Shown piece after piece: positions 53,707 to 63,866 of a stretch of 64,000 nt of DNA; the first letter of the stretch is position 1; each line of letters opens with the position of its first letter. Both the position numbers and the translations under genes were made by a program. The notes below the pieces were generated by a model. That model was not told where the DNA came from and made no database searches. It saw only the letters and a program-made list of their open reading frames with translations. Source of the DNA: Aequorivita sp. (GTDB lineage: Bacteria > Bacteroidota > Bacteroidia > Flavobacteriales > Flavobacteriaceae); NCBI GenBank assembly GCA_030690315.1, contig JAUYGY010000023.1, positions 1 to 64,000 on the forward strand, read 5' to 3'.

Positions 53707-54462
53707 TTATTTATAAAGTGGAAGAAATGGGTTAGGATTGCCATAGACGGGAACATTGTCTTTTTCTTTAAGATAATCAATTGCCGACTGAAGAATGGTT
53801 ACCGTCATTTCTTTTGAATATTCATTGTGGATATACCTACCTTGAATATTTTGCTTACAAACATTCATCTTCAATATTAAATTATTTACATCATTATCTG
53901 TGTATCTATAATTTTGAATTCCATTGTCGTTATCCAATATTTTTCCAAACTGGTTCAATACTGATGGTAATGAACTATCAAATAAATCAATTCCCATTTT
54001 TTCTACAATATCAATCTGATATGGAGAATCAAATTTAACGTGTACAAATTTATAATTATGTCTTTTCTTCCATTCACTATAATTTTCCCTAATGTCCAAA
54101 TTCACGGACGTATGAATAGGATTCCAATTTTTAATCGCATTATTTAGTAGTATATATGAACTCTCCAATGTTGTATGCTCTTGCACTTCAATGTCCTTTG
54201 CAATTTGTTCTGGTTCTTTTCTTAAGCTTAATAATTTTGCGATGTTATCCTTTTTTCTTAACTCGAAGTTTGCCCTTTCTTTTTTATAAACATAGAATAG
54301 TAAGACAGATATTGATAAAAATGAAATAAGAAAGGTTATAAAGAAGGCTCCCAATCTATTGTCTCCAAAGGCAAAAAAGGATAACATAGATAGGGTTAAT
54401 ATTAAAAGAAATAGATTTGAGCTACTTTCTTTTATTGTATTCTTTGAAAAAATCTCTGACAT
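53707..54462 (-). CDS. Prophage two-TM protein of unknown function
   Basis: 251 residues from ATG (MSEIFSKNTIKE; a TTG four codons upstream is possible). Two adjacent membrane helices at about 15-30 and 38-58 (LFLLILTLSMLSFFAF; FFITFLISFLSISVLLFYVY) are followed by a soluble domain of ~190 residues containing HTSVNLDIRENYSEWKKRHN. No known domain seen. Paired with the next gene. Could be an accessory (for example exclusion or lysis-related) module; nothing proves it. Confidence 0.55.
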   Translation of the reverse strand: MSEIFSKNTIKESSSNLFLLILTLSMLSFFAFGDNRLGAFFITFLISFLSISVLLFYVYKKERANFELRKKDNIAKLLSLRKEPEQIAKDIEVQEHTTLESSYILLNNAIKNWNPIHTSVNLDIRENYSEWKKRHNYKFVHVKFDSPYQIDIVEKMGIDLFDSSLPSVLNQFGKILDNDNGIQNYRYTDNDVNNLILKMNVCKQNIQGRYIHNEYSKEMTVTILQSAIDYLKEKDNVPVYGNPNPFLPLYK

Positions 54463-54554
54463 ATAAAAGGTCAATTATATCCTAATGGTTAGAACATAAC
54501 AACTATAAATATAAAATATTTTATTTAAATAGTACATAAAATGTCAAATCAAAG

Positions 54555-57218
54555 TTAAAATGAAGCATTTGTTTCAATAACTGATACCCTATTTGTTACC
54601 CTAGATATTTCATCGACAGCAACGACTGGGGCTGGTAGGCTTCTATTGGCCTCTGCCATCTTTGATGCAATCTGGTCATAGTCTATAATCGCTCTTGGTG
54701 CATTTGATGTTGAACCAACAATACCACCTTGTGCGAACCTAACACCACCACCAGCTTGATTTATTGCCGACAATATTGGTGCATACATTTGTGTTGAACG
54801 TCTGTTTATTATTGCTTCACCACCTTCAGCTTCTAATGGTATTCCACCCCTTGCGTGACTTGGACCTTGTAACAATCCACCACCATCTGGAATTCTCATA
54901 CCCCTTTCTGCTTTTTCCCTCTTGGGTGGTTTTGTTGATAGAATCTTTGATATGCTTATTGCGCCCGTTGCCGCAACCAATGCACCAGTTGCAATACCGA
55001 TAACCCCACCTTCGGCAAGTGCTTTTGTAACACCTTGGAAAGTGTTTATGATTGCCGCCGCAACCGCTGCCGCTTTACCAGCTGCGCTTTCCTTTCCTAG
55101 AAGTTCACCAATACCATTGAAAACTGCTTGTGCTTGACTTAATTTAGCATCTTGTTTTTCTTGTTCAATTTTCTTTTGGTATTCAACATTTTCTTTTGCA
55201 AGGTTCTTTTGTTTGATGTCATATTTCTGGTTGATAAGTTCGATGTTTGCACCACTATCTTCTGCGCTTGCTATCTCGGCTAACCTATCTTGTTCAAGTC
55301 TTGCTTGGTTGAGTTCAAATTCAGTAAGGTATTTTTCTTCATCAATGATTGCCTTGTTCTCAGCATCAATTAAATCTGCTTCGGCTTGTGCTTCTTTCCT
55401 CTCAAGTTCAGCTTCTTCATTCGCAATTCTGTTATCCTCATTAATTTGGTTAATTACATCGTTATACTGGGTCTGACTGATAACACCTTCTTCAAGTTGA
55501 AGTGCTGCAAAATCTCTTCTCTTTTGTGCAATACCATCTAACCTTTCTTGTTCGATTCTTAATGATTCATCTGAATAGAATTGGTCAGAAGTTATTTTGG
55601 TTTGGTTATCCCTTTCATATTGTTCAATTTCCCTTTCGGCATTCTCAATCGTTATAGCAGTTTGTGCGTCTAACAATCTATATTTGATTGCTAATAATTC
55701 GGCATCATATTTTTCTTGGGAAATATTTCTATTCTTTAATTGTGCGTCAAGAATTTTGATTTCCTTTTCCGCTACTGCCTTTTGAATATTAAGTTGTTCT
55801 TCAAGAGTTTTTGCCCTAGTACCTTGTTGGGCAATGAATAATTCAAGTTGTTCTTGTTGTTTTTGAATTGCCCTATCTGCTATTTCCCTAGCCTTTTCAG
55901 CACCTTCTTTTTGAAGTGATACACGGTTTGCAATCTGTTCTGATTCTTGACCAGTTAACCTTTCTTGAATGTCGCTGATTCTTGTTAATGCTTCGGCTTG
56001 TGAATCTAATGCATCATTGGTTTTCCCTTCTGCTTGAATTCTAAGATTGGCAACTATCAATGCTTGTTGTGCAATCTCAAGTTCTGATTTAAGTTGTTCC
56101 TTTAGAACTTTACCTAATTGGTCATTGGCTGCAATTCTTTCTTTAATTGAAAGGTTTTCATTATCTCTAATTTGCCTAAGTTTTTCTGCATCCTTTTGGT
56201 ATTCAAGTTGAACCCTTTGTGCTTCCCTTTGGCTTGCAGTTAATTTTGCTTCTGCATCTGCCAATGCCTTTGAATTGGCTGCACTTTTTTCTAGTTCGTT
56301 ACCAAATGATTTAATATCCTTTGCGAACTCTTTAAAACCTAAAAAACTTGCTAGGTTAGCAAATCCTTCAATTGCTTTGTAAACTGCTTGTTCTGCCAGT
56401 TCTAAGCCTTTTACAATACCATCAATCAAGAATTCACCAACTGGTTCAAGAATTTTTAATACGCCTTGTAGAATACCAGTAAATGCAGAAAATGCTTTTT
56501 TGATTTTATTGGTGGATTCCTCACTTCGATTCATTGCATTAGTTACTAATGCAATCACTGCACCTATCGCTGCAATAACAATCCCAATGGGGGTTGCAAT
56601 GAACGCAAGACTTGCTTTTGTAATACCAACAAAACCTTGTGCCATTCCACCCAATGATGATTTAAGTAGATTACCAGTACCACCAGCGTCTTTTGCTCTT
56701 TGGGTAAATCCAGTAAGTCCACCGTTCAATGGATTCAATTGGTTCGCTGCATCCTTGATACCGTCGGAGTATGCCCCTATCTCAATCTTTTGTTTTTCAA
56801 GTGCACTTGCGTTAGTTTTGATATATGCGTTATTGGCATCAATCTTTTGGTTAAGTTCCTCCAATGCTTGCGCACCCTCAACAGTTGTAGTATTGAGTTG
56901 GTTACGTATTTCCTTAAGTGTCTTGTTGTTTTGTGAAGCTAGGTCAACTGAATTTATTTCCCTTTTTATCTCGGTATTGAGCCTTTCGGTTGCTTCGGTT
57001 GTAGCTTGAAGAACTTTTGTTTGGGTTGAGTATTCAGACTTTAAAGATTTTAAAGCTGCTTCATTTTTCACAAAGGTTTGGCTTGAGGTGTCACCAGCCT
57101 TTTGGAGTTCCTTTTGTGTTTTAGTTAATTCATCAATTTGTTTTTTGGTATCGCTGAGCGATTTTAAAAGTTTGTTGTTGTCTATCGCCAATTCTGCGAT
57201 ACGTACTATTTCTGGCAT
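54555..57218 (-). CDS. Phage tail tape-measure protein
   Basis: 887 residues. The long N-terminal coiled coil (LKSLSDTKKQIDELTKTQKE) is followed by a hydrophobic stretch FIATPIGIVIAAIGAVIALV. Very long Glu/Gln/Lys-rich coiled coils run from 330 to 660. A second Gly/Ala-rich hydrophobic region (AAAVAAAIINTFQGVTKALA) precedes the C-terminal GGIPLEAEGGEAIINRRSTQ, a sequence often seen at the end of Bacteroidetes phage tape measures. It sets tail length in a long-tailed phage. Confidence 0.9.
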   Translation of the reverse strand: MPEIVRIAELAIDNNKLLKSLSDTKKQIDELTKTQKELQKAGDTSSQTFVKNEAALKSLKSEYSTQTKVLQATTEATERLNTEIKREINSVDLASQNNKTLKEIRNQLNTTTVEGAQALEELNQKIDANNAYIKTNASALEKQKIEIGAYSDGIKDAANQLNPLNGGLTGFTQRAKDAGGTGNLLKSSLGGMAQGFVGITKASLAFIATPIGIVIAAIGAVIALVTNAMNRSEESTNKIKKAFSAFTGILQGVLKILEPVGEFLIDGIVKGLELAEQAVYKAIEGFANLASFLGFKEFAKDIKSFGNELEKSAANSKALADAEAKLTASQREAQRVQLEYQKDAEKLRQIRDNENLSIKERIAANDQLGKVLKEQLKSELEIAQQALIVANLRIQAEGKTNDALDSQAEALTRISDIQERLTGQESEQIANRVSLQKEGAEKAREIADRAIQKQQEQLELFIAQQGTRAKTLEEQLNIQKAVAEKEIKILDAQLKNRNISQEKYDAELLAIKYRLLDAQTAITIENAEREIEQYERDNQTKITSDQFYSDESLRIEQERLDGIAQKRRDFAALQLEEGVISQTQYNDVINQINEDNRIANEEAELERKEAQAEADLIDAENKAIIDEEKYLTEFELNQARLEQDRLAEIASAEDSGANIELINQKYDIKQKNLAKENVEYQKKIEQEKQDAKLSQAQAVFNGIGELLGKESAAGKAAAVAAAIINTFQGVTKALAEGGVIGIATGALVAATGAISISKILSTKPPKREKAERGMRIPDGGGLLQGPSHARGGIPLEAEGGEAIINRRSTQMYAPILSAINQAGGGVRFAQGGIVGSTSNAPRAIIDYDQIASKMAEANRSLPAPVVAVDEISRVTNRVSVIETNASF

Positions 57219-57262
57219 TGTAATTCATTGGTGTTATTTTTATTTGTTATTAAAAATTCGAA

Positions 57263-59137
57263 TTAAGGTATCTCTACCAATTCGGTCGTGTTAAGTCCAT
57301 TGGTTGAACCCTTCACCATATTGAGGTAATAATACTTACCTGTTTGTTTGAAATATTTCAATCTCAAGAAGTCCAAATTTCTAAGGTCAATCTCATTGAA
57401 GTTCATTGTTGCTGTTACTACCTTGTTCCTATCCAATAATAGTTTGATGTTGGAATAGTAGTTATCAATGAAATATTGGTATTCAATGTCCTCTTGTTGC
57501 AAAAATGGCCAGTTAGCTGAATGGCTTGTGGATGGCCCAGTTGAATACAGTTCAAGGTTAAAAGTTTCAGCTGAATGGTAATAGTTGAACAGCGATAGGT
57601 TTGCTGTCTGTACCTTGATAGTTGTCACCAAATCTTTTAACTCGGACAACCATAAAGGAACACTGTATAATAGATTGCCACCTCTAAAAAAGGATGTTTC
57701 CCTTATTTTGAATATCGAAGTGAAAAGGGTCTTTTCATAATCCAGATGCTCATTGTTTACAATCAATACACCGTCATAATCAAATTCCGTTACATCCTTT
57801 TCATAGGTGTATTTCATATAATTGTTGATGCCGTAATCCTTTAGGACATAATCCTCATTGGAGACATAGACATATTTATCTGTCCAATCCTCAGCATTTT
57901 CTTTATCACCAAGCAATTTCTGCATTGTGGTAAACTCCAAATGGTTATTGTCTACGGTCTTAAGTATTATGCCAAAGTGTTGCATAATGTCCTTAATGAA
58001 TGCAGTTTGGGTGACCCCTTTATAGAGGTTGTTCATTTCAATCAATTGACCCTCCCCGCCCGATTGCTCAGTGATGTCAAACTCGCTGTTTAGTGTGAAG
58101 TCAATCCACCAGTGAAGCCCATCATCAAATGTTGTGGTTGTTGCTTCAACTGTACCAGTGATGGTATCACCGCTTTCCACTTCGACATATATGGTATCAT
58201 TTCTTGTACTGCCAGTATCAACTTTGTTAATTACCTCACCATAGATTAATGAACCGTTTTTGAAATACCTTAGTACCAAATCCCCTTCATTTATATCAAA
58301 AGTCGTGGTTATATCAAACTTACATACCGCATCAATTGTACTGGTAATTGCGGTGGCACTGGTGATTGTAAAACCACTTGGTGTAGTATCTGCATTGAAC
58401 TCAAGATTATATGTAATGGTTGTTGGGGTATTGTTGGTGTCAAACTCATCCAGTTCATCTATTGAAAAGGTCATCAAGAATGTTTCCGTTGTTGCCGATT
58501 CAATTATTTCCCACCCATTGGTTGGAGTGACCAATTTGTTCTTAAAATCCCCACTTTCGATTATGTCACCCTCATATGTATAGCCAGCCTCAGTGAATAT
58601 CTTATCCCAAATTGTATGCATAAACATACACGGTGCCTGGTACTCAATTCTAATTGGGTTGAATGTGTCCAATTCTGCACCATAGTTTGCCAGTGCGTAG
58701 ATGTAACCTTCGGTATTGCCAAATGAATCCAGATAGCTATCCTTGGTAATAAAATGGTTATATTCCGTTAGGTTTAAATCCTCCAGCTTTTTATCCTTTA
58801 ACCTTTCTTCCAAGTCAATTATTCCACTGTACATTACAACCTTGAATGTTTCCTCGGTTGTGTCCGTAACTTGTAGATAACCGTCCCTAATAAGTGGCAC
58901 GTCATTCTGAGTATAATTACAATTAACCTTCCTATAAGGAACTGTGGATACATTGCCAATCATACCCAATGATTCAAATATCAACTCATTCCTCGATGTC
59001 CTTGGAAGTGTTATGGTATTTGAAAAGGTGGAGTTCCTGGTACTTAGGTCACTTATACTATTGAGCTGATAATTCAGATTAATCAATGCCTTTTCATACA
59101 AATCCAGATTGTTTCCGTTTACTGTTAGGATATTCAT
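57263..59137 (-). CDS. Phage tail structural protein (distal tail/hub type)
   Basis: 624 residues. The N-terminus LDLYEKALINLNYQLNSISD with LSTRNSTFSNTITLPRTSRN is characteristic of a structural protein in Bacteroidetes siphophages. The remainder is beta-rich. It lies directly between the tape measure and another tail gene, consistent with a distal tail or baseplate hub component. The exact role is inferred from place. Confidence 0.7.
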   Translation of the reverse strand: MNILTVNGNNLDLYEKALINLNYQLNSISDLSTRNSTFSNTITLPRTSRNELIFESLGMIGNVSTVPYRKVNCNYTQNDVPLIRDGYLQVTDTTEETFKVVMYSGIIDLEERLKDKKLEDLNLTEYNHFITKDSYLDSFGNTEGYIYALANYGAELDTFNPIRIEYQAPCMFMHTIWDKIFTEAGYTYEGDIIESGDFKNKLVTPTNGWEIIESATTETFLMTFSIDELDEFDTNNTPTTITYNLEFNADTTPSGFTITSATAITSTIDAVCKFDITTTFDINEGDLVLRYFKNGSLIYGEVINKVDTGSTRNDTIYVEVESGDTITGTVEATTTTFDDGLHWWIDFTLNSEFDITEQSGGEGQLIEMNNLYKGVTQTAFIKDIMQHFGIILKTVDNNHLEFTTMQKLLGDKENAEDWTDKYVYVSNEDYVLKDYGINNYMKYTYEKDVTEFDYDGVLIVNNEHLDYEKTLFTSIFKIRETSFFRGGNLLYSVPLWLSELKDLVTTIKVQTANLSLFNYYHSAETFNLELYSTGPSTSHSANWPFLQQEDIEYQYFIDNYYSNIKLLLDRNKVVTATMNFNEIDLRNLDFLRLKYFKQTGKYYYLNMVKGSTNGLNTTELVEIP

Positions 59138-60280
59138 TTATAGTGTTGGTGTGATTAGCTCTGGGAGGTCAATTGTTATTGATATTTTATTTATGTCTTT
59201 CTTATTTAGGAGTTCGTATTTGTCAGATACCAATACATTTACCCAATTACCATCATTAAATGGTTCTTGGCTTGACCACATTTGGACGCTAGGTGATGTG
59301 AATAATGATTGAAGATTGATACCCTCGTTTCTATCAACTTGTGTGTTGAGTTTCATTGTGACCTTTCCACTCTTTCCTATGAGTGTTGTTGGTGCAACAA
59401 ATCCTTCGTTTATATTAAAAAACTCGTTGGTGGCAATTGTTGAATAATCCCTAGCTGAAAGTGTATTGGTTGTGAATTGGTCAAATAGCCAATAACTATA
59501 TCCACCGTCAAGGTTGAACCACTTTAAATAAACACCACATTTGGATGGTATTTTTTTAAGGTTAAGGTTTGTCTTTGGGATTAAAGAATCGGTCGTATTG
59601 TATATCTCAAGCCTATTGATTGTATCGGTCAATGGCAAAAAGTCTGTAGTGGTCCAATTGTATGTTCCAGTATCCACATATACTCTATATGCATTGGTTG
59701 AACTCGCCTCAATTGAATCGGCTGTTATGTTTGTATTTAGATTCTTAATTCTAATGTCCGAACCACTTGGTACTCTTTGTAAATCAAATGCAAATGGATA
59801 GCCCTCAAAGTATGTTAGATTAAAGTCCACGCCATTTGTTGAACGGTTGAGTATTTGGTAAGGATTGGTATAAACTGGTTCACCAATCTGTTTGGCAGAT
59901 TTGAAAAATGAATATGTCTTATTTACAAATTCACTTGTGGAATCATTGTGAACCGCAACCTTAAACACTTGTACCCTATAACCACCCGATATACTTTCAC
60001 CAAAACCGTTTGTAACATAGTCCGTTGGTATTTCGGAATATTGGTCATTGAACCCATATATTGAAAATAAAGCCTTCATTATGGCTTTTACATTGAAAAG
60101 ATATTTACCAGTTAAATCTGGGTATATGGTATAATCCTTCAAAGTATAGATAGATTCGGACACACCAATAAGTGAAATGACCGCTTTGTTGTTTTCAGTA
60201 AGGTCACTTGAGAACTGTAGATAACAGTCATTGTATGCTGGATAAATACCAGATGGTTCTTTGTGAAATGTAATTGCCAT
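59138..60280 (-). CDS. Phage tail-associated protein of unknown type (380 aa)
   Basis: 380 residues, beta-rich, starting MAITFHKEPSGIYPAYNDCY. It contains aromatic and Asn-rich strands (YSYWLFDQFTTNTLSARDYS). No domain recognised. Its stop abuts the next gene's start with no gap and it overlaps the upstream gene by 1 base, so it is part of the tail operon. Probably a tail or adsorption-device protein. Confidence 0.6.
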   Translation of the reverse strand: MAITFHKEPSGIYPAYNDCYLQFSSDLTENNKAVISLIGVSESIYTLKDYTIYPDLTGKYLFNVKAIMKALFSIYGFNDQYSEIPTDYVTNGFGESISGGYRVQVFKVAVHNDSTSEFVNKTYSFFKSAKQIGEPVYTNPYQILNRSTNGVDFNLTYFEGYPFAFDLQRVPSGSDIRIKNLNTNITADSIEASSTNAYRVYVDTGTYNWTTTDFLPLTDTINRLEIYNTTDSLIPKTNLNLKKIPSKCGVYLKWFNLDGGYSYWLFDQFTTNTLSARDYSTIATNEFFNINEGFVAPTTLIGKSGKVTMKLNTQVDRNEGINLQSLFTSPSVQMWSSQEPFNDGNWVNVLVSDKYELLNKKDINKISITIDLPELITPTL

Positions 60281-60732
60281 TATATATTTTTAGTTAGTAA
60301 GTTTAGTGATGTTGTCAGTTCGTTTACGAATAGTTGAACATTGAACTGGCTCACCTTTTTTATCACATCGTCAATCCTTTTTGGGGTGACAACCGTTTCA
60401 TAAATCTTTAGGTTATTTTCTTTTTTAGTTCCTTCTTTTGCAATCTTCTTTGCGATTGCCCAAGCCAAACCACTGATGCTTATATTATCCTTAATTGGTT
60501 TTAAACCTTTTTGGATAATCCATTGTTTTATATTTTCGATTGGTGGCATCTTTCCAGCCCTTCTTCCTGCTAAATATTGGTAACCGTTTATAACTGCCTT
60601 ATTATTTGAATACGTTGCTTTTAAACCTTGTTCAAACTGACCAGATGTCTTTTTACCACTTTTGAGATACAATAGCCGTATGTCTTCTAAAATGGTTTCA
60701 ATCTCTTGTTTTATGATTACGTTACTATCCAC
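60280..60732 (-). CDS. Phage neck/tail-completion-like protein
   Basis: 150 residues. KTSGQFEQGLKATYSNNKAV, then YLAGRRAGKMPPIENIKQWI and QKGLKPIKDNISISGLAWAI, match a small protein often found in Bacteroidetes phages next to tail genes and thought to be an HK97-gp10-like tail-completion protein. If so it expects a head-tail connector partner, which is not seen nearby. Confidence 0.6.
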   Translation of the reverse strand: MDSNVIIKQEIETILEDIRLLYLKSGKKTSGQFEQGLKATYSNNKAVINGYQYLAGRRAGKMPPIENIKQWIIQKGLKPIKDNISISGLAWAIAKKIAKEGTKKENNLKIYETVVTPKRIDDVIKKVSQFNVQLFVNELTTSLNLLTKNI

Positions 60733-61140
60733 TTATTCCGTTATTGAATAGGTCACCAATAGACCGTCAAAATTGTAATCAAACACGTTCACAACTTCTA
60801 TTTGTTGCCATAATTGGATGGTTTTCTCACCATCACATTTAATAGCGTCTTTAATAGTTTTCATTGTGGTTGTAATTATTGGTTTTATATAATTTTGGTA
60901 TTTGAATTCATAATCTTCATCATCAACATCGCTGCTAACAAGAACCATAAATGAACCGTTATAGATTGTTGATTCTTCTTCATTGAATTCATTGAAGATT
61001 GTTTGGAGTTGGATAGGGTCAAGAAAAATGTGTGGTGTACCTATTTGTTCATTTTCATTAAATAGGTTTGAATAATCATTTCTGGAATATTCAAAAACAT
61101 AGTTATTGTTAAGGCATATATTTTTAATTAGTTCGTACAT
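60733..61140 (-). CDS. Phage protein of unknown function (135 aa)
   Basis: 135 residues, acidic, alpha/beta (NEFNEEESTIYNGSFMVLVS; WQQIEVVNVFDYNFDGLLVT). No domain recognised. It abuts the tail-completion-like gene; the size and place suit a tail terminator, but this is positional inference only. Confidence 0.5.
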   Translation of the reverse strand: MYELIKNICLNNNYVFEYSRNDYSNLFNENEQIGTPHIFLDPIQLQTIFNEFNEEESTIYNGSFMVLVSSDVDDEDYEFKYQNYIKPIITTTMKTIKDAIKCDGEKTIQLWQQIEVVNVFDYNFDGLLVTYSITE

Positions 61141-61142
61141 AT

Positions 61143-61682
61143 TTAATTTTTACTTTTAATTCTATCCATTTCATAAATCAAATCCCCCTTTACCTTATTT
61201 ATCATTAACTTGGTAAAGACTTCTTGATATTCCATTTCCATTATTTGGGGCCATTTTAGAATATCACCACCACTTAAATCTTCAAGGGTATTATAGATTC
61301 CGAATTTTACCATTCTGATTCCACCTTCGACTTGTTCCCATTTTGGATTAACATAATTTGGAGCAAGGTTTTCTTCTGATTTTATTAGATTTTCGAATTG
61401 AAGTTTGATTGAATTATAAATTCCAAAAAATGTTATTATCCCCATATTATTTATATCACCGATTTTGACCTTTTGTACCATCGCCATTATTTTAATTAAT
61501 TCTTCATCTGAATTATTGGTGAAAAAAGTCTTGATTTCTTCAACTTCTTTAAGCTTCATTTCTATGAGTTTTTGATTTGTTTGAATCGGTGTGGTTAATA
61601 GAAGTAATGATGCATATTCAACTTGAAGTTCCTTTGGTAGTTTTTGAAAATCCTTTATTTTATAGTTAGTAATTGTTTCCAT
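61143..61682 (-). CDS. Phage protein of unknown function (179 aa)
   Basis: 179 residues, mainly helical (LPKELQVEYASLLLLTTPIQ; QKLIEMKLKEVEEIKTFFTN), acidic, no signal or membrane segment. It follows the terminase by 1 base. A tail-assembly chaperone or scaffold would fit the composition, but no motif confirms it. Confidence 0.5.
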   Translation of the reverse strand: METITNYKIKDFQKLPKELQVEYASLLLLTTPIQTNQKLIEMKLKEVEEIKTFFTNNSDEELIKIMAMVQKVKIGDINNMGIITFFGIYNSIKLQFENLIKSEENLAPNYVNPKWEQVEGGIRMVKFGIYNTLEDLSGGDILKWPQIMEMEYQEVFTKLMINKVKGDLIYEMDRIKSKN

Positions 61683-61683
61683 T

Positions 61684-62859
61684 TTAGTTAAGCCATTTTA
61701 AGGTGTTACCCCTTGTTGATGTTGATGATAATCTGTCAAGTGCTAAATATCTTAGTGCGTCTAACAGGTGGTTATGTTTATCGATTGGTGTGTTTAGTTT
61801 TTCATTATTATTATCTTTTTCCCAGGTGTAATTATTTAGTTCGTTGATAAGGTTTTCACTTCTTCTGGTGATGAAAAGATTATAGCCTTGAAGAATTCCA
61901 ATACCATCTAAGATTGAACCCGGACCTTTTTTAGCTCCCTTTGCAGATATTCGGTTATTTCGTAATTCTGCAATGATTTCTGGTCTTACAGAATCGCAAA
62001 TGATTAAACCTTGAAATAGTTCTATATCACCCTTAATGTGACTTACTATTTGGTTGTTTACTAGTCCAGATTTATAAAGGGATTCATCAACAATCAAATC
62101 TTTTTCACCCCTTAAATAAACCTTTGGTATTGCGTTTGGGTCGTTAAACCCAAAGTCTAATCCAGCCCCCAGATATTTTGAATCAATTGGTATTTCATCA
62201 ATTAATGAATATTCATAAATACATCCATCAATTTGTCCTTCTTCACCGTAAACATATACATCAACAAAGTTTTTCCAGTAGGTACTACCCTTTTCAGCTT
62301 TTTCGATTGCTTGTTTATAATCTTCTATTACCGCATCAGATAAAAATTCGTTATCTAAATATGATAACTTGACGAAGTTGGATTTATCTTCTTTGATGTA
62401 TTCCTTTATCCAACTAAGATGTGATGGGTTATAATCAAGAAAGATGAATTCTTTGGTCCTTATTTGAAGTTGTGTAAATGCTTCACGGTTTATATTATTT
62501 GCTTCATTCACAAATAAAATATCTCTTCTGGCCCCCCTTAGTTTTGCACCATCTTCAACACCGAACCATTCGATAGTACAACCGTTTAAAGTGTAGCTAC
62601 TATTAGTTTTATTATGGAATTTTTCATCATATAGATTTTCTATTTGAAGAATATCTATAAGGTCTTTTGCAGCACCCCTTCTAAGATGTGGGAATGATTC
62701 ACTAACAATTGATATGGTTAATGGTCTTTTTGCTTTGGTGCAAAGGATAATGATGTATTGAAGAATTGAATATGTTTTTGAACTACCACCAGCACCTTGA
62801 ACTATTCTTATTCTATCATTTAACTTTGCAATTTTTCGAAATGCACTTGTTACCTTCAC
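61684..62859 (-). CDS. Phage terminase large subunit
   Basis: 391 residues. The ATPase half has the Walker A variant RIVQGAGGSSKTYSILQYI and Walker B-like DILFVNEANNI. The nuclease half has GAGLDFGFNDPNAIPKVYLR, IICDSVRPEIIAELR and HNHLLDALRYLALDRL with the acidic metal ligands. PBSX/T4-like TerL that cuts and packages DNA. The upstream gene overlaps its start by 4 bases (ATGA) as small subunits do. A portal gene, normally next, is absent. Confidence 0.92.
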   Translation of the reverse strand: MKVTSAFRKIAKLNDRIRIVQGAGGSSKTYSILQYIIILCTKAKRPLTISIVSESFPHLRRGAAKDLIDILQIENLYDEKFHNKTNSSYTLNGCTIEWFGVEDGAKLRGARRDILFVNEANNINREAFTQLQIRTKEFIFLDYNPSHLSWIKEYIKEDKSNFVKLSYLDNEFLSDAVIEDYKQAIEKAEKGSTYWKNFVDVYVYGEEGQIDGCIYEYSLIDEIPIDSKYLGAGLDFGFNDPNAIPKVYLRGEKDLIVDESLYKSGLVNNQIVSHIKGDIELFQGLIICDSVRPEIIAELRNNRISAKGAKKGPGSILDGIGILQGYNLFITRRSENLINELNNYTWEKDNNNEKLNTPIDKHNHLLDALRYLALDRLSSTSTRGNTLKWLN

Positions 62860-63368
62860 TCAACATCATCATTACTCCTTTTTGTTATTAATAGTGGTTC
62901 ATCTTTCACTTCTTTATAATCAATGTCGATTGCATCAATTAATTTTGCATCAGCACCTTCGATTTGAAGTGTAATATTCCCACTACCGATTTGTAAATGT
63001 TGTTTTAATTGGAGGTCGCTGTTTCGTCTCTCAAGGGCCCATAAGTACGGGTAAGCATTTTTTAATTTATCATCAAATGCTTTTTCTGTTAGATTGATTT
63101 TTTGTAAAACCCTTCCAACATTTAATATGTTTAAGAAATCTTTTTTTTCTTCTTCGGTTAAATATTCCAATGAAGAAATACTTCTCGAATTATTTTGGTT
63201 TGGTGATTTAAGGAACTCAAAATATGACATAGAAATATTATCTTCTTTGGATAATTTTGAATTAACCAAGTAGAAAATATCCTTATCAGAAAGAAGTGTA
63301 GTGTTTAAATCTTCCAACACTTCTTTCATCATCAACATCCATTTTTTAACCTTTGTTTTGTTTCCCAT
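62856..63368 (-). CDS. Probable terminase small subunit
   Basis: 170 residues, helical N-terminal part and a charged C-terminus (IDYKEVKDEPLLITKRSNDD). Called from position: immediately upstream of and overlapping TerL by 4 bases. A DNA-binding motif is not obvious, so this is an inference. Confidence 0.55.
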   Translation of the reverse strand: MGNKTKVKKWMLMMKEVLEDLNTTLLSDKDIFYLVNSKLSKEDNISMSYFEFLKSPNQNNSRSISSLEYLTEEEKKDFLNILNVGRVLQKINLTEKAFDDKLKNAYPYLWALERRNSDLQLKQHLQIGSGNITLQIEGADAKLIDAIDIDYKEVKDEPLLITKRSNDDVE

Positions 63369-63373
63369 TTTTT

Positions 63374-63820
63374 TTAACTAAAATACAAATACGCTTCTGA
63401 ATTTCTTCGTTTAACCAGCCCATTCAATTTCTTTTTGTTTGCGTTTACCCACTTTCCAAACTCTTGTGTAATTGTAATATCGTTTGGATTTTTATTCACT
63501 TTTTTCAATAAGGTTGAACCCTTCAATGCATTCAAACCAAGGTTATATGAGAATGAAACCAATGCATCAAATTGATTTTGATTTATGGGTTTTTTAACCA
63601 TATTGGTTACACCATCTTCAAAATTTATTACGGTATCTTTTAATAATTCTTCTGCTTCTTTTAGGGTAATTGGTTTATCCTTTAGGGTAACTTTAGTACC
63701 ATTTGGATAATATGTAGCACCATATCCAATTGTTGCAATACCAGCTGGACACAAGTATGGGTTATTGCGGAAAGATTCGTATTTCTTTATTAGGTTTAAT
63801 CCCTTTTCACTTAATTTCAT
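63374..63820 (-). CDS. Phage lysozyme (T4-type, glycoside hydrolase 24)
   Basis: 148 residues. GLNLIKKYESFRNNPYLCPA with GIATIGYGATYYPNG is the catalytic Glu-x-x-R ... TIGYG signature; FDALVSFSYNLGLNALKGST and LVKRRNSEAYLY complete the fold. It hydrolyses peptidoglycan for host lysis. No signal peptide, so a holin would be needed. Placement beside the terminase genes is common in some phages. Confidence 0.92.
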   Translation of the reverse strand: MKLSEKGLNLIKKYESFRNNPYLCPAGIATIGYGATYYPNGTKVTLKDKPITLKEAEELLKDTVINFEDGVTNMVKKPINQNQFDALVSFSYNLGLNALKGSTLLKKVNKNPNDITITQEFGKWVNANKKKLNGLVKRRNSEAYLYFS

Positions 63821-63866
63821 TTAATAGGTTAATATTCTGTTTCATTTTATTCTGTTATTTCTCATA

